Source: Treponema socranskii subsp. buccale
GTDB lineage: Bacteria; Spirochaetota; Spirochaetia; Treponematales; Treponemataceae
Length of the DNA: 64,000 nt
Direction of reading: 5' to 3'
Assembly: GCF_024181585.1 (NCBI RefSeq)
Contig: NZ_CP054258.1
Location: 2,232,001-2,296,000 of the forward strand
Below the pieces are notes generated by a model that worked only from the letters and a program-made list of their open reading frames with translations, searched no databases and was not told the origin of the DNA. Positions 51,398 through 59,782 of this stretch are shown here, in pieces (position 1 is the stretch's first letter; every line of letters starts with the position of its first letter). The position numbers and the translations under genes are program-made.

Positions 51398-52723
51398 CTA
51401 CTCGTCCATGATGGTGATTTCGACGCGGCGGTTTCGCGACCGGCCTTCTTCGGTTTGATTTGTCGCAATCGGCTCCGCCGCTCCCTTCCCTTGCGTAAAC
51501 ACGTGATACGAATCGCGCACGCCGAGTGCGACGAGATAATCGGCGACGGACTGGGCACGTTCTTCGGAAAGTATTTGCCGCGCTTTTTCGGTTCCCCTTA
51601 GCGCCGTGTGTCCCGTGACGAGCAAATCGTTTTTATACGCTTTTAAGATGTCGGCTATCTTTTCAAGTTTGCGTTTTTCACTCTCGCGGAGGACGGCCGA
51701 ATCGGGAAGAAATTGAATTTTTTCGAGGCTGATCGTCAATCCTTTTTTGCCTTTTTTTACCGATACGTCTTCGAGCCCGAGTTCTGCGACACTGTCCTGA
51801 ATTTTCTGCACCGTGCTGTCGTCGTTGACACGTTCGAATTCGGTCACTTCGGCTTCCGCCGTTCCCTGAAACGTGAATGTGTCGCCGTAATAGGTTTCGA
51901 TGACAATTTTGAAATTTTCATGATAGTGATCGATTTCGCCGCGCTCGTTGTCCCAGTAGAGCGTTTGATGCGAATGCCCCATCGTAATCTTCGGGCGATT
52001 GAGCAGTTCCGCAGTCCGTGCGGAAACATCTCCCTGCCGTACATTGATTTTCGGACTTTCGAAATACAGATTGTACTGCACGTCGATAACGTTGAAAATT
52101 CTGCCGTCGGAATTTTTAACAATTCCTTTGTAGCCGTACGAAGCGGTAAACGGCACTGTAAACGGCTTTTGCAGCGCGAAAGTACGCCTGAGGTCGTGCG
52201 CTTCATGTCCTTCGGCGCTCCACGTGTCGCCGGGTTTGACGGGCGTTTCGGGGAAAATGGGGCAGTCGCGGACGACCGGCATAAAATATATATCGGCTAT
52301 CGCGTATATGCCGCGCGCGCTCCGCGTAAATACGCTTTTGTATTCGTCGCCCCACGAAAAATGTGCGCCGTTTGCACTGCTCGTCGAATCTTCGGACGAC
52401 ATAAACGTCGCTTCGCACACGCCGCCCCCGTCCGTGTGTACGTCGACGATCTTTGCGGAAATGCGCGTTACGATTTCCGCGTGGTGATTTTTTTTGCTGT
52501 TGACGAAAACGTCTTCGTGGACTTTCGAAAGCGTGCGGTACGAATCGCCTTTTTTGTATTTAAACGATAAGATAACGGGCGGCACGCCCTGCGTGATAAG
52601 CGTTTCGTTTTGAGCGCTTCCGACGGTTCCGCTTCCCGCCGCCTGCGGAAAGAGCAGCGCGCCCGACACAAAAACGTACCAGACAATACAGCGGATCTTT
52701 TTATCGATCGAAAAAAAGGACAT
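51398..52723 (-). CDS. OmpA-family envelope protein
   Basis: The 441-residue protein has a signal peptide (about 1-30), an unrecognised beta-rich region of about 280 residues, and a C-terminal OmpA domain: IQFLPDSAVLRESEKRKLEKIADIL, VTGHTALRGTEKARQILSEERA and NRRVEITI, which binds peptidoglycan. The N-terminal part (MGHSHQTLYWDNERGEIDHYHE) resembles periplasmic rather than barrel sequence. It likely tethers the envelope. GGAG lies six bases before the ATG at 52723. Converges with the M28 gene. Confidence 0.88.
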   Translation of the reverse strand: MSFFSIDKKIRCIVWYVFVSGALLFPQAAGSGTVGSAQNETLITQGVPPVILSFKYKKGDSYRTLSKVHEDVFVNSKKNHHAEIVTRISAKIVDVHTDGGGVCEATFMSSEDSTSSANGAHFSWGDEYKSVFTRSARGIYAIADIYFMPVVRDCPIFPETPVKPGDTWSAEGHEAHDLRRTFALQKPFTVPFTASYGYKGIVKNSDGRIFNVIDVQYNLYFESPKINVRQGDVSARTAELLNRPKITMGHSHQTLYWDNERGEIDHYHENFKIVIETYYGDTFTFQGTAEAEVTEFERVNDDSTVQKIQDSVAELGLEDVSVKKGKKGLTISLEKIQFLPDSAVLRESEKRKLEKIADILKAYKNDLLVTGHTALRGTEKARQILSEERAQSVADYLVALGVRDSYHVFTQGKGAAEPIATNQTEEGRSRNRRVEITIMDE

Positions 52724-52929
52724 GGCAACTCCGATAAAAACTTTTACGCATCCGGCAGAATACGTTGCTATCATTATCGGCGAAAAGGGGACATATTTTT
52801 AGAGAGTGCATCACCAAAAAAAGACTTAATTGAAATGCCCCTCGGAAACGCACCGCAGCACGGGCAAAAAATTCCGCAGCTATCGATGCGCTTTTAAAAT
52901 TCCCGCGCAGGGGCCGTTCAAGTCCGCAA

Positions 52930-53994
52930 TCATTTCGCCGAAAAGCGAATTTTCTGCCACAGCTCGTCGTACTTTTCGAGGTTTTCGCCGATATCGAGTT
53001 TCAGCTCGCAGTGCGCCATCTCTTCGGTCGTGTACATCGGCGTCGTCGTCATATATTTCGCAGCTTCCGTGTTGACCGAGGGAGGAAAACGGAACCGGTC
53101 GAGGAATTGTGCATATATTTCCGGCCGATGCATAAAATCGATAAACCGCATCGCGAGGTCGTAATGCTTTGCGCCTTTTAAGATGACCATCGAATCGATA
53201 TACATGGGGCCGCCTTCTTTCGGTATAAAAAAGTCGATCGTGTCGGCTTGTTTATCGGCGGGAACTTCGCCGTATACGACTTCGGCGTATCCCTGACACA
53301 CCCAAAAATCTCCTGCGGCAAAAGATTTTCCGAATCCTTCCGCATCGAATTTAACAAGATTCGGCTTCCAATCGTTTATTATTAAATTCGCGGCGCTTTT
53401 AAGTTCGGCATCGCTCGTCGAATTGACCGAATACCCCCGATACGCGAGCGCATCTCCGATAACTTCGCGCATATCATCCATCATGGAAGCATGCCCCCGT
53501 ATGCGCGCGTCGGAAAAGATGCTCCAGCTCCGCTCGTAATTTGAAAAGTGCAGTTTGTTTACGGCGATGCCCGCCGCTCCCATATAGTACGGAACGCAGA
53601 ACTTCATCGTCGGGTCGTATACGGCTTTTTTGAGAACGAGCGGGTTGATGTATTTTTTATTTTCAAATCGATTCAAATCGATCTCTTTCAGCATTCCCTG
53701 TTTGAGCATGATCGACGCGTAGTCCTGCGACGGAAAGGCGATGTCGTAGCCGGACGCACCGGCCATGAACTTTGCATACATCACTTCGTTCGAGTCGTAG
53801 GTATCGACTTTTACCCGGCAGCCGTATTCGCTTTCGAATCGGCGGAGTGCGGCTTCGGGCACGTAGTATGTCCATGTAAAAAGATAGAGCACGTTCGATC
53901 GTTTGCGTCCGCCGCTTTCTTTCGAGCAGGATGCAAAACCGAAAACACAGCATACAAGCGCTGCAATCAAAATGCCGTCGATGATTTTTTTCAT
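52930..53994 (-). CDS. potD: Spermidine/putrescine-binding lipoprotein
   Basis: The 354-residue protein has a lipoprotein signal with lipobox FASC (Cys24 region) and the PotD fold: YLFTWTYYVPEAALRRFESEYGCRVKVDTYDSNEVMYAKFMAG, the FPSQDYASIMLKQGML segment, VPYYMGAAGIAVNK and FFIPKEGGPMYIDSMVI. It captures polyamines for PotABC. Last gene of potABCD, 110 bases after potC, with TGAGGAA before the ATG. The gap has no clear terminator. Confidence 0.94.
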   Translation of the reverse strand: MKKIIDGILIAALVCCVFGFASCSKESGGRKRSNVLYLFTWTYYVPEAALRRFESEYGCRVKVDTYDSNEVMYAKFMAGASGYDIAFPSQDYASIMLKQGMLKEIDLNRFENKKYINPLVLKKAVYDPTMKFCVPYYMGAAGIAVNKLHFSNYERSWSIFSDARIRGHASMMDDMREVIGDALAYRGYSVNSTSDAELKSAANLIINDWKPNLVKFDAEGFGKSFAAGDFWVCQGYAEVVYGEVPADKQADTIDFFIPKEGGPMYIDSMVILKGAKHYDLAMRFIDFMHRPEIYAQFLDRFRFPPSVNTEAAKYMTTTPMYTTEEMAHCELKLDIGENLEKYDELWQKIRFSAK

Positions 53995-54104
53995 AGTTTC
54001 CTCAAAATAATAAAATAGCGCCGCGAAAGGTGCGCCGTCTTTGCATCATGCACCGGACCGTTTGTCATTATGATACGAAATACCGGCTGCAGCAAAGAGA
54101 ATAT

Positions 54105-54977
54105 TTAATGAGAAGCCGCTACCGTTTTGAGTCCCTTTCGAAGCGCGAAGGCGATAAGGCAGGTTGCAAGGATCATCACGCACGAAAGCGAATTGATGAC
54201 GGGAGAGACGCCGAAGCGTATCATCGAATAGACGTACAGCGGCAGCGTCGTCGAGCCCGGTCCCGACACGAAAAAGGTGATGACGAAGTCTTCGAGCGAC
54301 ATCGTGATCGCGATGAGAAAGCCCGACAGGATACCCGGCAAAAGAGAAGGAACGACGACTTTGACGAGCGTCTGCAATTCCGTCGCACCCAAATCGTGCG
54401 CCGCTTCAACGATCGAAAAATCGAATTCGTCAAGGCGCGCCTTTACCATGAGATAGACGAAGGGCAGACAAAACGTCGTGTGCGCCGCAAATATCGTAAA
54501 GAGTCCGAGCGGTATGTGCACGCGGCTGAAAAATATCAGCGTTGAGATACCGACGATGACTTCGGGCAAAATCATCGGCAGATAGGTAACGCCTTCGATG
54601 ATTTTCCGCCCGCGAAACGTATACCAACTGCAGCCGATCGCCGCAAGAGAAGCGAGCAGCGTCGAAACGGCGGCCGATGTAAAAGCGACGATGAGGCTGT
54701 TTAAAAGCGCTTCCCACAAAGGGCGGGAGTCGAAGATAAGCGCTTTATACCACGTAAGCGAAAGACGCGTAAATTCGGCGCCTCTGCTGTCGTTGAACGA
54801 ATACGCGATGATAACGACGAGCGGCAGAAACAAAAAAACGAGCGTGAGCGCGAGCATTACATTTGCAAATGAAAATATTGCAGCGCGCTGCTTCCACGAT
54901 TTTTTCGCGTGCCGCGCGGGCTCGGACTGCCGCCGTTTTTTTACCGCAGGAAATAAAAAGAAAAATATATTCGTCAT
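54105..54977 (-). CDS. potC: Polyamine ABC importer permease PotC
   Basis: The 290-residue membrane protein has six spans and the coupling loop EAAHDLGATELQTLVKVVVPSLLPG near 175-200. It has a long basic cytoplasmic N-terminus (about 1-35, KKRRQSEPARHAKKSWKQR) not usual for PotC. Its ATG overlaps the potB stop by four bases. Confidence 0.94.
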   Translation of the reverse strand: MTNIFFFLFPAVKKRRQSEPARHAKKSWKQRAAIFSFANVMLALTLVFLFLPLVVIIAYSFNDSRGAEFTRLSLTWYKALIFDSRPLWEALLNSLIVAFTSAAVSTLLASLAAIGCSWYTFRGRKIIEGVTYLPMILPEVIVGISTLIFFSRVHIPLGLFTIFAAHTTFCLPFVYLMVKARLDEFDFSIVEAAHDLGATELQTLVKVVVPSLLPGILSGFLIAITMSLEDFVITFFVSGPGSTTLPLYVYSMIRFGVSPVINSLSCVMILATCLIAFALRKGLKTVAASH

Positions 54978-55921
54978 TTTATCATCCCTCTCGTAAAACC
55001 GTGTGCATTTCCGTTTACCGAATAGACCTCATCTTTTACATTCGAAGATTTGAGTTTGGCGTCGCGTTTATTCGCGCGGCTCATCCACAAAATACCTGCA
55101 ATGCTGATGAACGTTATGATCATGGAAAAAGCGGCGGACAGCGGCCAGTTGCGCGCCTTTTGTACTTGATCGACAATGACGTTTCCGAGCATATACGAAT
55201 CTTTGCCGCCGACTAAAAGAGGCACGGCGTAAGCGCCGAAAATCGGGATGAACGTAAAGATGACGGCCGTTACGATGCCGCTTCTGATACCGGGAATGAG
55301 CACTTTGATCATAGCCTGTATTTTGTTCGCGCCCAAATCGCGCGCCGCTTCGAGCAGCGAAAAATCGAAGCGGTCGACTGCGGTGAAGATCGGCAATATG
55401 GCAAACGGTAAATACATATACACCGAAACGAGGATGACCGCGTTTTGATTGTACAAAAATTGTATGTAATCTTTTGTGATGCCGAGCGATATGAGAATTT
55501 GATTTAAGATGCCGTCGTTGTTGAGGATCGACATCCACGCAAAAACGCGGATGAGCGAATTCGTCCAAAACGGAATGATTATTAAAAAAAGCAAAAGCGT
55601 TTGACGGCGGCTTCTCGCTATCGCGTATCCGCACGGAATGGCAATGAGCACGGTGAGCACAGTCGAAATGATCGTGATCTTGAGCGTTCGAAGCACGAGT
55701 ATGCCGTAATTGGGATTGAACATTCGGCGGTAGGCTGCAAGCGAAAACTGTCCTTCGACACCGCCGTATAATCCTTTTTTTAAAAAACTGTACACGAAGA
55801 TGATGAGAAGCGGTGCGATAAAAAATACAAAGAGCCAAACGCCCATCGGCCACGCGTATGCCGTGCCCTGATTGGCCGCTCCGTCTTTTACCGCGGGAGG
55901 TTTCGTATCCGTCGTTTTCAT
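54974..55921 (-). CDS. potB: Polyamine ABC importer permease PotB
   Basis: The 315-residue membrane protein has six spans and the loop EAARDLGANKIQAMIKVLIPGIRSG. The ATG at 55921 overlaps the potA stop (ATGA), which fixes the start; the 22 upstream in-frame codons lie inside potA. Confidence 0.94.
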   Translation of the reverse strand: MKTTDTKPPAVKDGAANQGTAYAWPMGVWLFVFFIAPLLIIFVYSFLKKGLYGGVEGQFSLAAYRRMFNPNYGILVLRTLKITIISTVLTVLIAIPCGYAIARSRRQTLLLFLIIIPFWTNSLIRVFAWMSILNNDGILNQILISLGITKDYIQFLYNQNAVILVSVYMYLPFAILPIFTAVDRFDFSLLEAARDLGANKIQAMIKVLIPGIRSGIVTAVIFTFIPIFGAYAVPLLVGGKDSYMLGNVIVDQVQKARNWPLSAAFSMIITFISIAGILWMSRANKRDAKLKSSNVKDEVYSVNGNAHGFTRGMIK

Positions 55922-57111
55922 TTTTGTATATCCTCGACGATATAGCCGTCTTCCGCCGCCCACGAAATATAGACGTCGTCTTTCCATTGGATGGCCGGTC
56001 CGTCGTCGAAATAAATCGTATGCTGTTTGAACACTTTGACGAGCGCGCCGTTTTCGAGCCGAACGTAAAATTTCGATTGGAATCCGGAATACACCGGTTC
56101 TTCGACGATGCCTTTGAACACGTTGATATCGGTGCGTCCGTGCGTTTCAGGCGGCTCTTTCGTAATGCGGATTTTTTCCGGGCGGATCGTAAAAGCGACC
56201 TTTTGCCCCTTTTGCGTCGGGCCGTAGTCGGTTACCTGCATATAGCGGTCGAGGCTTGCCGTCGCTTCGGTATCGCTCGCAAGCGGCGCCTGATGGCCGA
56301 GCGCGGGAACGGAACAGGTAACCATGTAGTCCGGATCTTTTCCCGGCGTTTGATGCGGTACGCAATCGACGACCTGCGCTTCGAAGAGGTTCGTTTCGCC
56401 GATAAACTGCGCGACGAATTGCGTCGCAGGGCTTTCGTAAATTTCGAACGGCGTTCCGACTTGCAGCACGTGCCCCGCATTCATAACGGCGATGTGATCC
56501 GACACGGAAAGCGCTTCGCTTTGATCGTGCGTCACGTAGATGAACGTTATGCCGATTTTATCGTGCAGATTGTCGAGATCGATGAGGAGATTTGCGCGAA
56601 GCTTTGCGTCGAGCGCGGAAAGCGGTTCGTCGAGTAAAAGCACTTTCGGCTCGTTTATCAGCGCGCGCGCAATCGCAACCCGCTGCTTTTGTCCGCCCGA
56701 AAGCTGATTCGGTTTTTTATGGATGTGCTGATCGAGCTGAACGAGGTGAATGTAATGCTTCACTTTTTCGTCGATCGTTTCTTTCGGCACTTTTCTCAAG
56801 CGCAGCGGAAACGCGACGTTTTCGTATACCGAAAGATGCGGAAAAAGCGCATAGGTTTGAAAAACCGTATTCGAATGGCGCTTGTCCGGCGGAAGAGAGA
56901 CGACGTTCGTTCCGTCGAACAGTACCGCGCCTTCGTCGGGGTATTCGAAACCCGCGATGATACGCAAAAGCGTCGTCTTACCGCAGCCTGAAGGACCGAG
57001 GAGGGAAAAAAATTCTCCCGGCTCGATTGTAATATTGATATCGTCGAGAGCGATAAAACCGTTATCGAATCTCTTCGAGACATGCTCAATGGTAACCCGG
57101 CTCCCTTTCAC
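55918..57111 (-). CDS. potA: Polyamine ABC importer ATPase PotA
   Basis: The 397-residue cytoplasmic ATPase has Walker A GPSGCGKTT (about 37-45), Q-loop VFQTYALFPHLSVYENVAFPL, signature LSGGQKQRVAIARAL, Walker B VLLLDEPLSALD and a C-terminal TOBE regulatory domain (FEAQVVDC; VAFTIRPEKIRI). No ATG fits; a GTG at 57111 is chosen because GAGG lies nine bases upstream, while an in-frame TTG at 57120 directly touches that GAGG. The TOBE part is longer than in E. coli PotA, with a polar insert near 265-290. First gene of potABCD. Confidence 0.93.
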   Translation of the reverse strand: MKGSRVTIEHVSKRFDNGFIALDDINITIEPGEFFSLLGPSGCGKTTLLRIIAGFEYPDEGAVLFDGTNVVSLPPDKRHSNTVFQTYALFPHLSVYENVAFPLRLRKVPKETIDEKVKHYIHLVQLDQHIHKKPNQLSGGQKQRVAIARALINEPKVLLLDEPLSALDAKLRANLLIDLDNLHDKIGITFIYVTHDQSEALSVSDHIAVMNAGHVLQVGTPFEIYESPATQFVAQFIGETNLFEAQVVDCVPHQTPGKDPDYMVTCSVPALGHQAPLASDTEATASLDRYMQVTDYGPTQKGQKVAFTIRPEKIRITKEPPETHGRTDINVFKGIVEEPVYSGFQSKFYVRLENGALVKVFKQHTIYFDDGPAIQWKDDVYISWAAEDGYIVEDIQK

Positions 57112-57174
57112 TTCAAGCAACCTCGGTACAATGTGATGACAGAGCCGTATTCAAAACGGCTCAAATGTAGGCAC

Positions 57175-57203
57175 ATTATATACAAAGGGAATGGGGTATT
57201 CAA
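57175..57203 (-). promoter_or_regulatory. Promoter of potABCD
   Basis: On the minus strand TTGAAT (57198-57203), 17-base spacer, TATAAT (57175-57180), giving a leader of about 55 bases with a small GCCGTTTTGAATACGGC hairpin. Confidence 0.65.
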
Positions 57204-57255
57204 GAGCGAGCGATTTCGAGCAGTGCGGAGAAATCGCGAGCGTCTCCTATAAAAG

Positions 57256-57276
57256 AAAAACGGCTTGGCCGTTTTT
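57256..57276 (-). terminator. Terminator of the flavin reductase-like gene
   Basis: AAAAACGGC and GCCGTTTTT form a perfect 9-bp hairpin with loop TTG, followed on the minus strand by a T-rich run. Confidence 0.85.
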
Positions 57277-57308
57277 CGACTCTCGACTTATCAGAACGCT
57301 TCCGTGCG

Positions 57309-57827
57309 CTACCGCGCTTTTTCAAAAACGCGGCACACTTCGTATATGTACGCTTCATGGTAATCTTTGTCGGGATAAACGCTTGCATCGATATTTTTAT
57401 CGACAAAAAGTTTCGGATCGATATACTGCGAATACAATTTTTTCCCGACAATGACGAGCTCGGCTTCCGCTACGGCGACGGTACCGCTTATCGGATAGGG
57501 ACTGATGCCCGCCTTTTTCCACTTATCCGTATCGCGTCCCGAAATCGTACCGCAGATTTTCAGCGCGTCACGATACCCGTCGGGCAAAAAAGAGAGCGTT
57601 ACCGAATCGTACGAATCGATAAAAGTTTTTGTAAAGCGCTGCGGCCGGATAAAAACTTCAACCACGTTTTTTTGCCACAAGCCGCCGAACATACCCCAGC
57701 TCGCAGTCATCGTATTGCAGTCTTTTTCGGTTCCGGCGGAGATAAGCATCCATTGTTTTAAAACTTTCGAAAAGGGATTAAACGAAAGATCGTCTGTCGA
57801 TATTTCACGAAACGAAAGCGTATTCAT
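57309..57827 (-). CDS. Flavin reductase-like FMN-binding protein
   Basis: The 172-residue protein fits the flavin-reductase-like split-barrel family: LISAGTEKDCNTMTASWGMFGGLWQ near 29-53 (FMN phosphate region), RPQRFTKTFIDSYDSVTLSFL and CGTISGRDTDKWKKAGI. Members reduce flavins or use bound FMN for other redox reactions; the exact activity is unknown. No signal peptide. The ATG is at the predicted transcription start with no ribosome site. Confidence 0.85.
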   Translation of the reverse strand: MNTLSFREISTDDLSFNPFSKVLKQWMLISAGTEKDCNTMTASWGMFGGLWQKNVVEVFIRPQRFTKTFIDSYDSVTLSFLPDGYRDALKICGTISGRDTDKWKKAGISPYPISGTVAVAEAELVIVGKKLYSQYIDPKLFVDKNIDASVYPDKDYHEAYIYEVCRVFEKAR

Positions 57828-57834
57828 AGTTATT

Positions 57835-57863
57835 ATTTTAAATCATCACATCTCCGGCGTCAA
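57835..57863 (-). promoter_or_regulatory. Promoter of the flavin reductase-like gene, leaderless geometry
   Basis: On the minus strand TTGACG (57858-57863), 17-base spacer, TAAAAT (57835-57840); the ATG follows seven bases after the -10. Confidence 0.6.
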
Positions 57864-57909
57864 TACGGCTCTCGTCAATCCTGCAAATCGATACAACAGG
57901 GCAACGGCA

Positions 57910-57990
57910 CCGAAAACCGTATTTTCCGAAAAGCAGTGTGCAACGTAAAAAATCGACTGCACTTCCGGCAGCCCCCTGTCGCTTGAGCGG
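57910..57990 (+). repeat. Dispersed structured element B, partial copy 3
   Basis: Matches the left end of the elements at 4546 and 34909: ACCGTATTTTCC, then GTAAAAAATCGACTGCAC and TTCCGGCAGC. The right half with the terminator-like end is missing or diverged. It lies between the flavin reductase-like and lamin-tail genes. Confidence 0.45.
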
Positions 57991-58054
57991 GAAACTCCGC
58001 GCTCGGTGTTATAAAGGCACGTTTCGATATTTTCCGACAGGGAGCTTCCGTGCG

Positions 58055-59203
58055 TTATTCCGCTGGGTTTACCGCACCCTTTACGATTTTTTCAACTCGC
58101 CAATTTTCTTTCGTATGCAAAACAATATCGCCGAGCGTGCCGTTTTCGGCTTTACGACGGAGCGCGATACAGCCCGACCGCTTGAGCATTTTCGAAGCGG
58201 TCAAATCGGCGGTACTCGCAGCATCCGAAGGCAGATCGCTTTTCCAAAATCCTTTTGCCGACATCGCCTGTGCCGCCCCTTTTATATTTTCATTACTCCA
58301 CGCCGTGCTCCCTGCAGGCGCATACAATACGGCATCGAGTACATCACCGGTAAAAGAATTGACAAGCATGAGTACATCCTCTTTATCACCCAAACACGCT
58401 TTTTCATTCGGAGACCAAATATCGCGCATCACGGGAGACGTATACCATCCGGAAGAAAGTGCGAGATCGCTGCCCGTTTCACTCACACAACCTTCCCCCT
58501 TCGTCCGCAAATGAACGATTACGGTTTCGCCGGCTTTTACTTCCGCAGAAGGAAGCGTAAACGCCCGGTCGTTTCCGTCGGACGCGCTTTGAAGAGTAAG
58601 CCCCGCAGCGTTTCCGCCCGTAAGCGCATAGAGTTCGACAAACTCGCACTTTGCATCCTTTCCTCCGCTCGACGCCGATGCAAACTGAGGATGAATGCCG
58701 CTTATAACGATTTTCGGAATACGTCCGTTAAAACCGACGAACGGAACATAAAACGTGAGCGAATTGCCGTTTTCATCTCGGGCTTCGCCGTACAGCGCAT
58801 AATGTGCACCCGCTTCAAGCGCTTCGGAAGCTTCGACTATCACGCTTTTGCTCCCGTCATCGTACGACACGCTCACGGGAATTCCTCCCGTTTCTCCCGA
58901 CGCGGCTTTCAGAATCGGCGATATTTTGTCCTGCTCCGAAAACGCTTCACCGGCCGAAAAAGATGCGGCGCGGGTAATGACCGCCCCCGTAATCGTAACC
59001 CGCTCGGAAAACGAAAGCGTCACATGCCGTTCGCTTTTGGCTGTGTAAGATTCAAGGACGGGAGCTTCATAATCGCCTCGAAGCAGCTGTAAACCTTCGT
59101 CCGTCACTTTGCACGACACGGGGCAAAGCGAAAACAGAATGCAGGCGGATAAAAGAGCCGTCTGCAAAAGCCATATCCACACTCGGAAAGATTTCCGTTT
59201 CAT
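58055..59203 (-). CDS. Lipoprotein with Ig-like and lamin-tail-type domains
   Basis: The 382-residue protein has a lipoprotein signal (lipobox PVSC near Cys31), an Ig-like region at about 45-150 (VTLSFSERVTITGAVI; IVEASEALEAGAHYALYG) and a lamin-tail-like domain at about 165-300 (PKIVISGIHPQFAS; KCEFVELYALTGGNAAGLTL; AGETVIVHL; VLMLVNSFTGDVLDAVLY). Such lipoproteins are exported and often associate with extracellular nucleases or surface structures; no nuclease domain is present. GGGAGG precedes the start. The following 59204-59440 stretch has a CGAACTTCGCTCGG/CCGAGTTCG inverted repeat near 59370-59404 and no gene. Confidence 0.82.
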   Translation of the reverse strand: MKRKSFRVWIWLLQTALLSACILFSLCPVSCKVTDEGLQLLRGDYEAPVLESYTAKSERHVTLSFSERVTITGAVITRAASFSAGEAFSEQDKISPILKAASGETGGIPVSVSYDDGSKSVIVEASEALEAGAHYALYGEARDENGNSLTFYVPFVGFNGRIPKIVISGIHPQFASASSGGKDAKCEFVELYALTGGNAAGLTLQSASDGNDRAFTLPSAEVKAGETVIVHLRTKGEGCVSETGSDLALSSGWYTSPVMRDIWSPNEKACLGDKEDVLMLVNSFTGDVLDAVLYAPAGSTAWSNENIKGAAQAMSAKGFWKSDLPSDAASTADLTASKMLKRSGCIALRRKAENGTLGDIVLHTKENWRVEKIVKGAVNPAE

Positions 59204-59440
59204 TTCGACCTCCCGACGACGGAGCCGCCCCTTCGATCCTCATGCGAACCGAAAACGCGGCTTTTGTCGTCGTATAATAAATCGGGAAATTTTTTCAAAA
59301 ACGGAGTTTTTATAAGCCGTAAATGCCGAATTTTGAAAATATTTTTAAATAAAGATATGCTTGCGACGCGAACTTCGCTCGGCTCCGCCTCACTACCGAG
59401 TTCGTTTCGCAAATTCACCGTGTATGCCGCAGGATGCGCG

Positions 59441-59767
59441 CTAAAGCACTTCGGTTACCGAGCTGATAATATGCAGCACATTTGAAAATCCGGTCGCTTC
59501 GATAGCATCGCGGCTTTCCGGCGAAGGAGAGAGCAAATAGAGCGTATGTCCCTTATCTTCTCCGTCGTTGAACGCTGCCATAATCGTTCCCATGCCCGAA
59601 TAATCGATTTCCGAAACTTGCGACAGATCGAGTACGACGTTACCGCGTCCGATCTCATCGTACAGCTTTTGCTGAAATTCACCGATCGTATATGCGATGA
59701 TCGCGCCTTTGAGTTCGTACAACACGTAATTCGCGCCGCTCTTTTCCGTAATCGTCAGTTGCTCCAT
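59441..59767 (-). CDS. STAS-domain anti-sigma factor antagonist (RsbV type)
   Basis: The 108-residue protein is one STAS domain: YVLYELKGAIIAYTIGEFQQKL, NVVLDLSQVSEIDYSGMGTIMAAF with the phosphorylatable Ser in DYSGMG near residue 60, and a C-terminal helix (RDAIEATGFSNVLHI). Phosphorylation there would be reversed by a SpoIIE phosphatase. Third gene of the SpoIIE/SpoIIE-like/STAS operon, 15 bases after the stop of the preceding gene. No RsbW-type kinase is in the window. Confidence 0.93.
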   Translation of the reverse strand: MEQLTITEKSGANYVLYELKGAIIAYTIGEFQQKLYDEIGRGNVVLDLSQVSEIDYSGMGTIMAAFNDGEDKGHTLYLLSPSPESRDAIEATGFSNVLHIISSVTEVL

Positions 59768-59782
59768 AAGTATCTCCGAATA

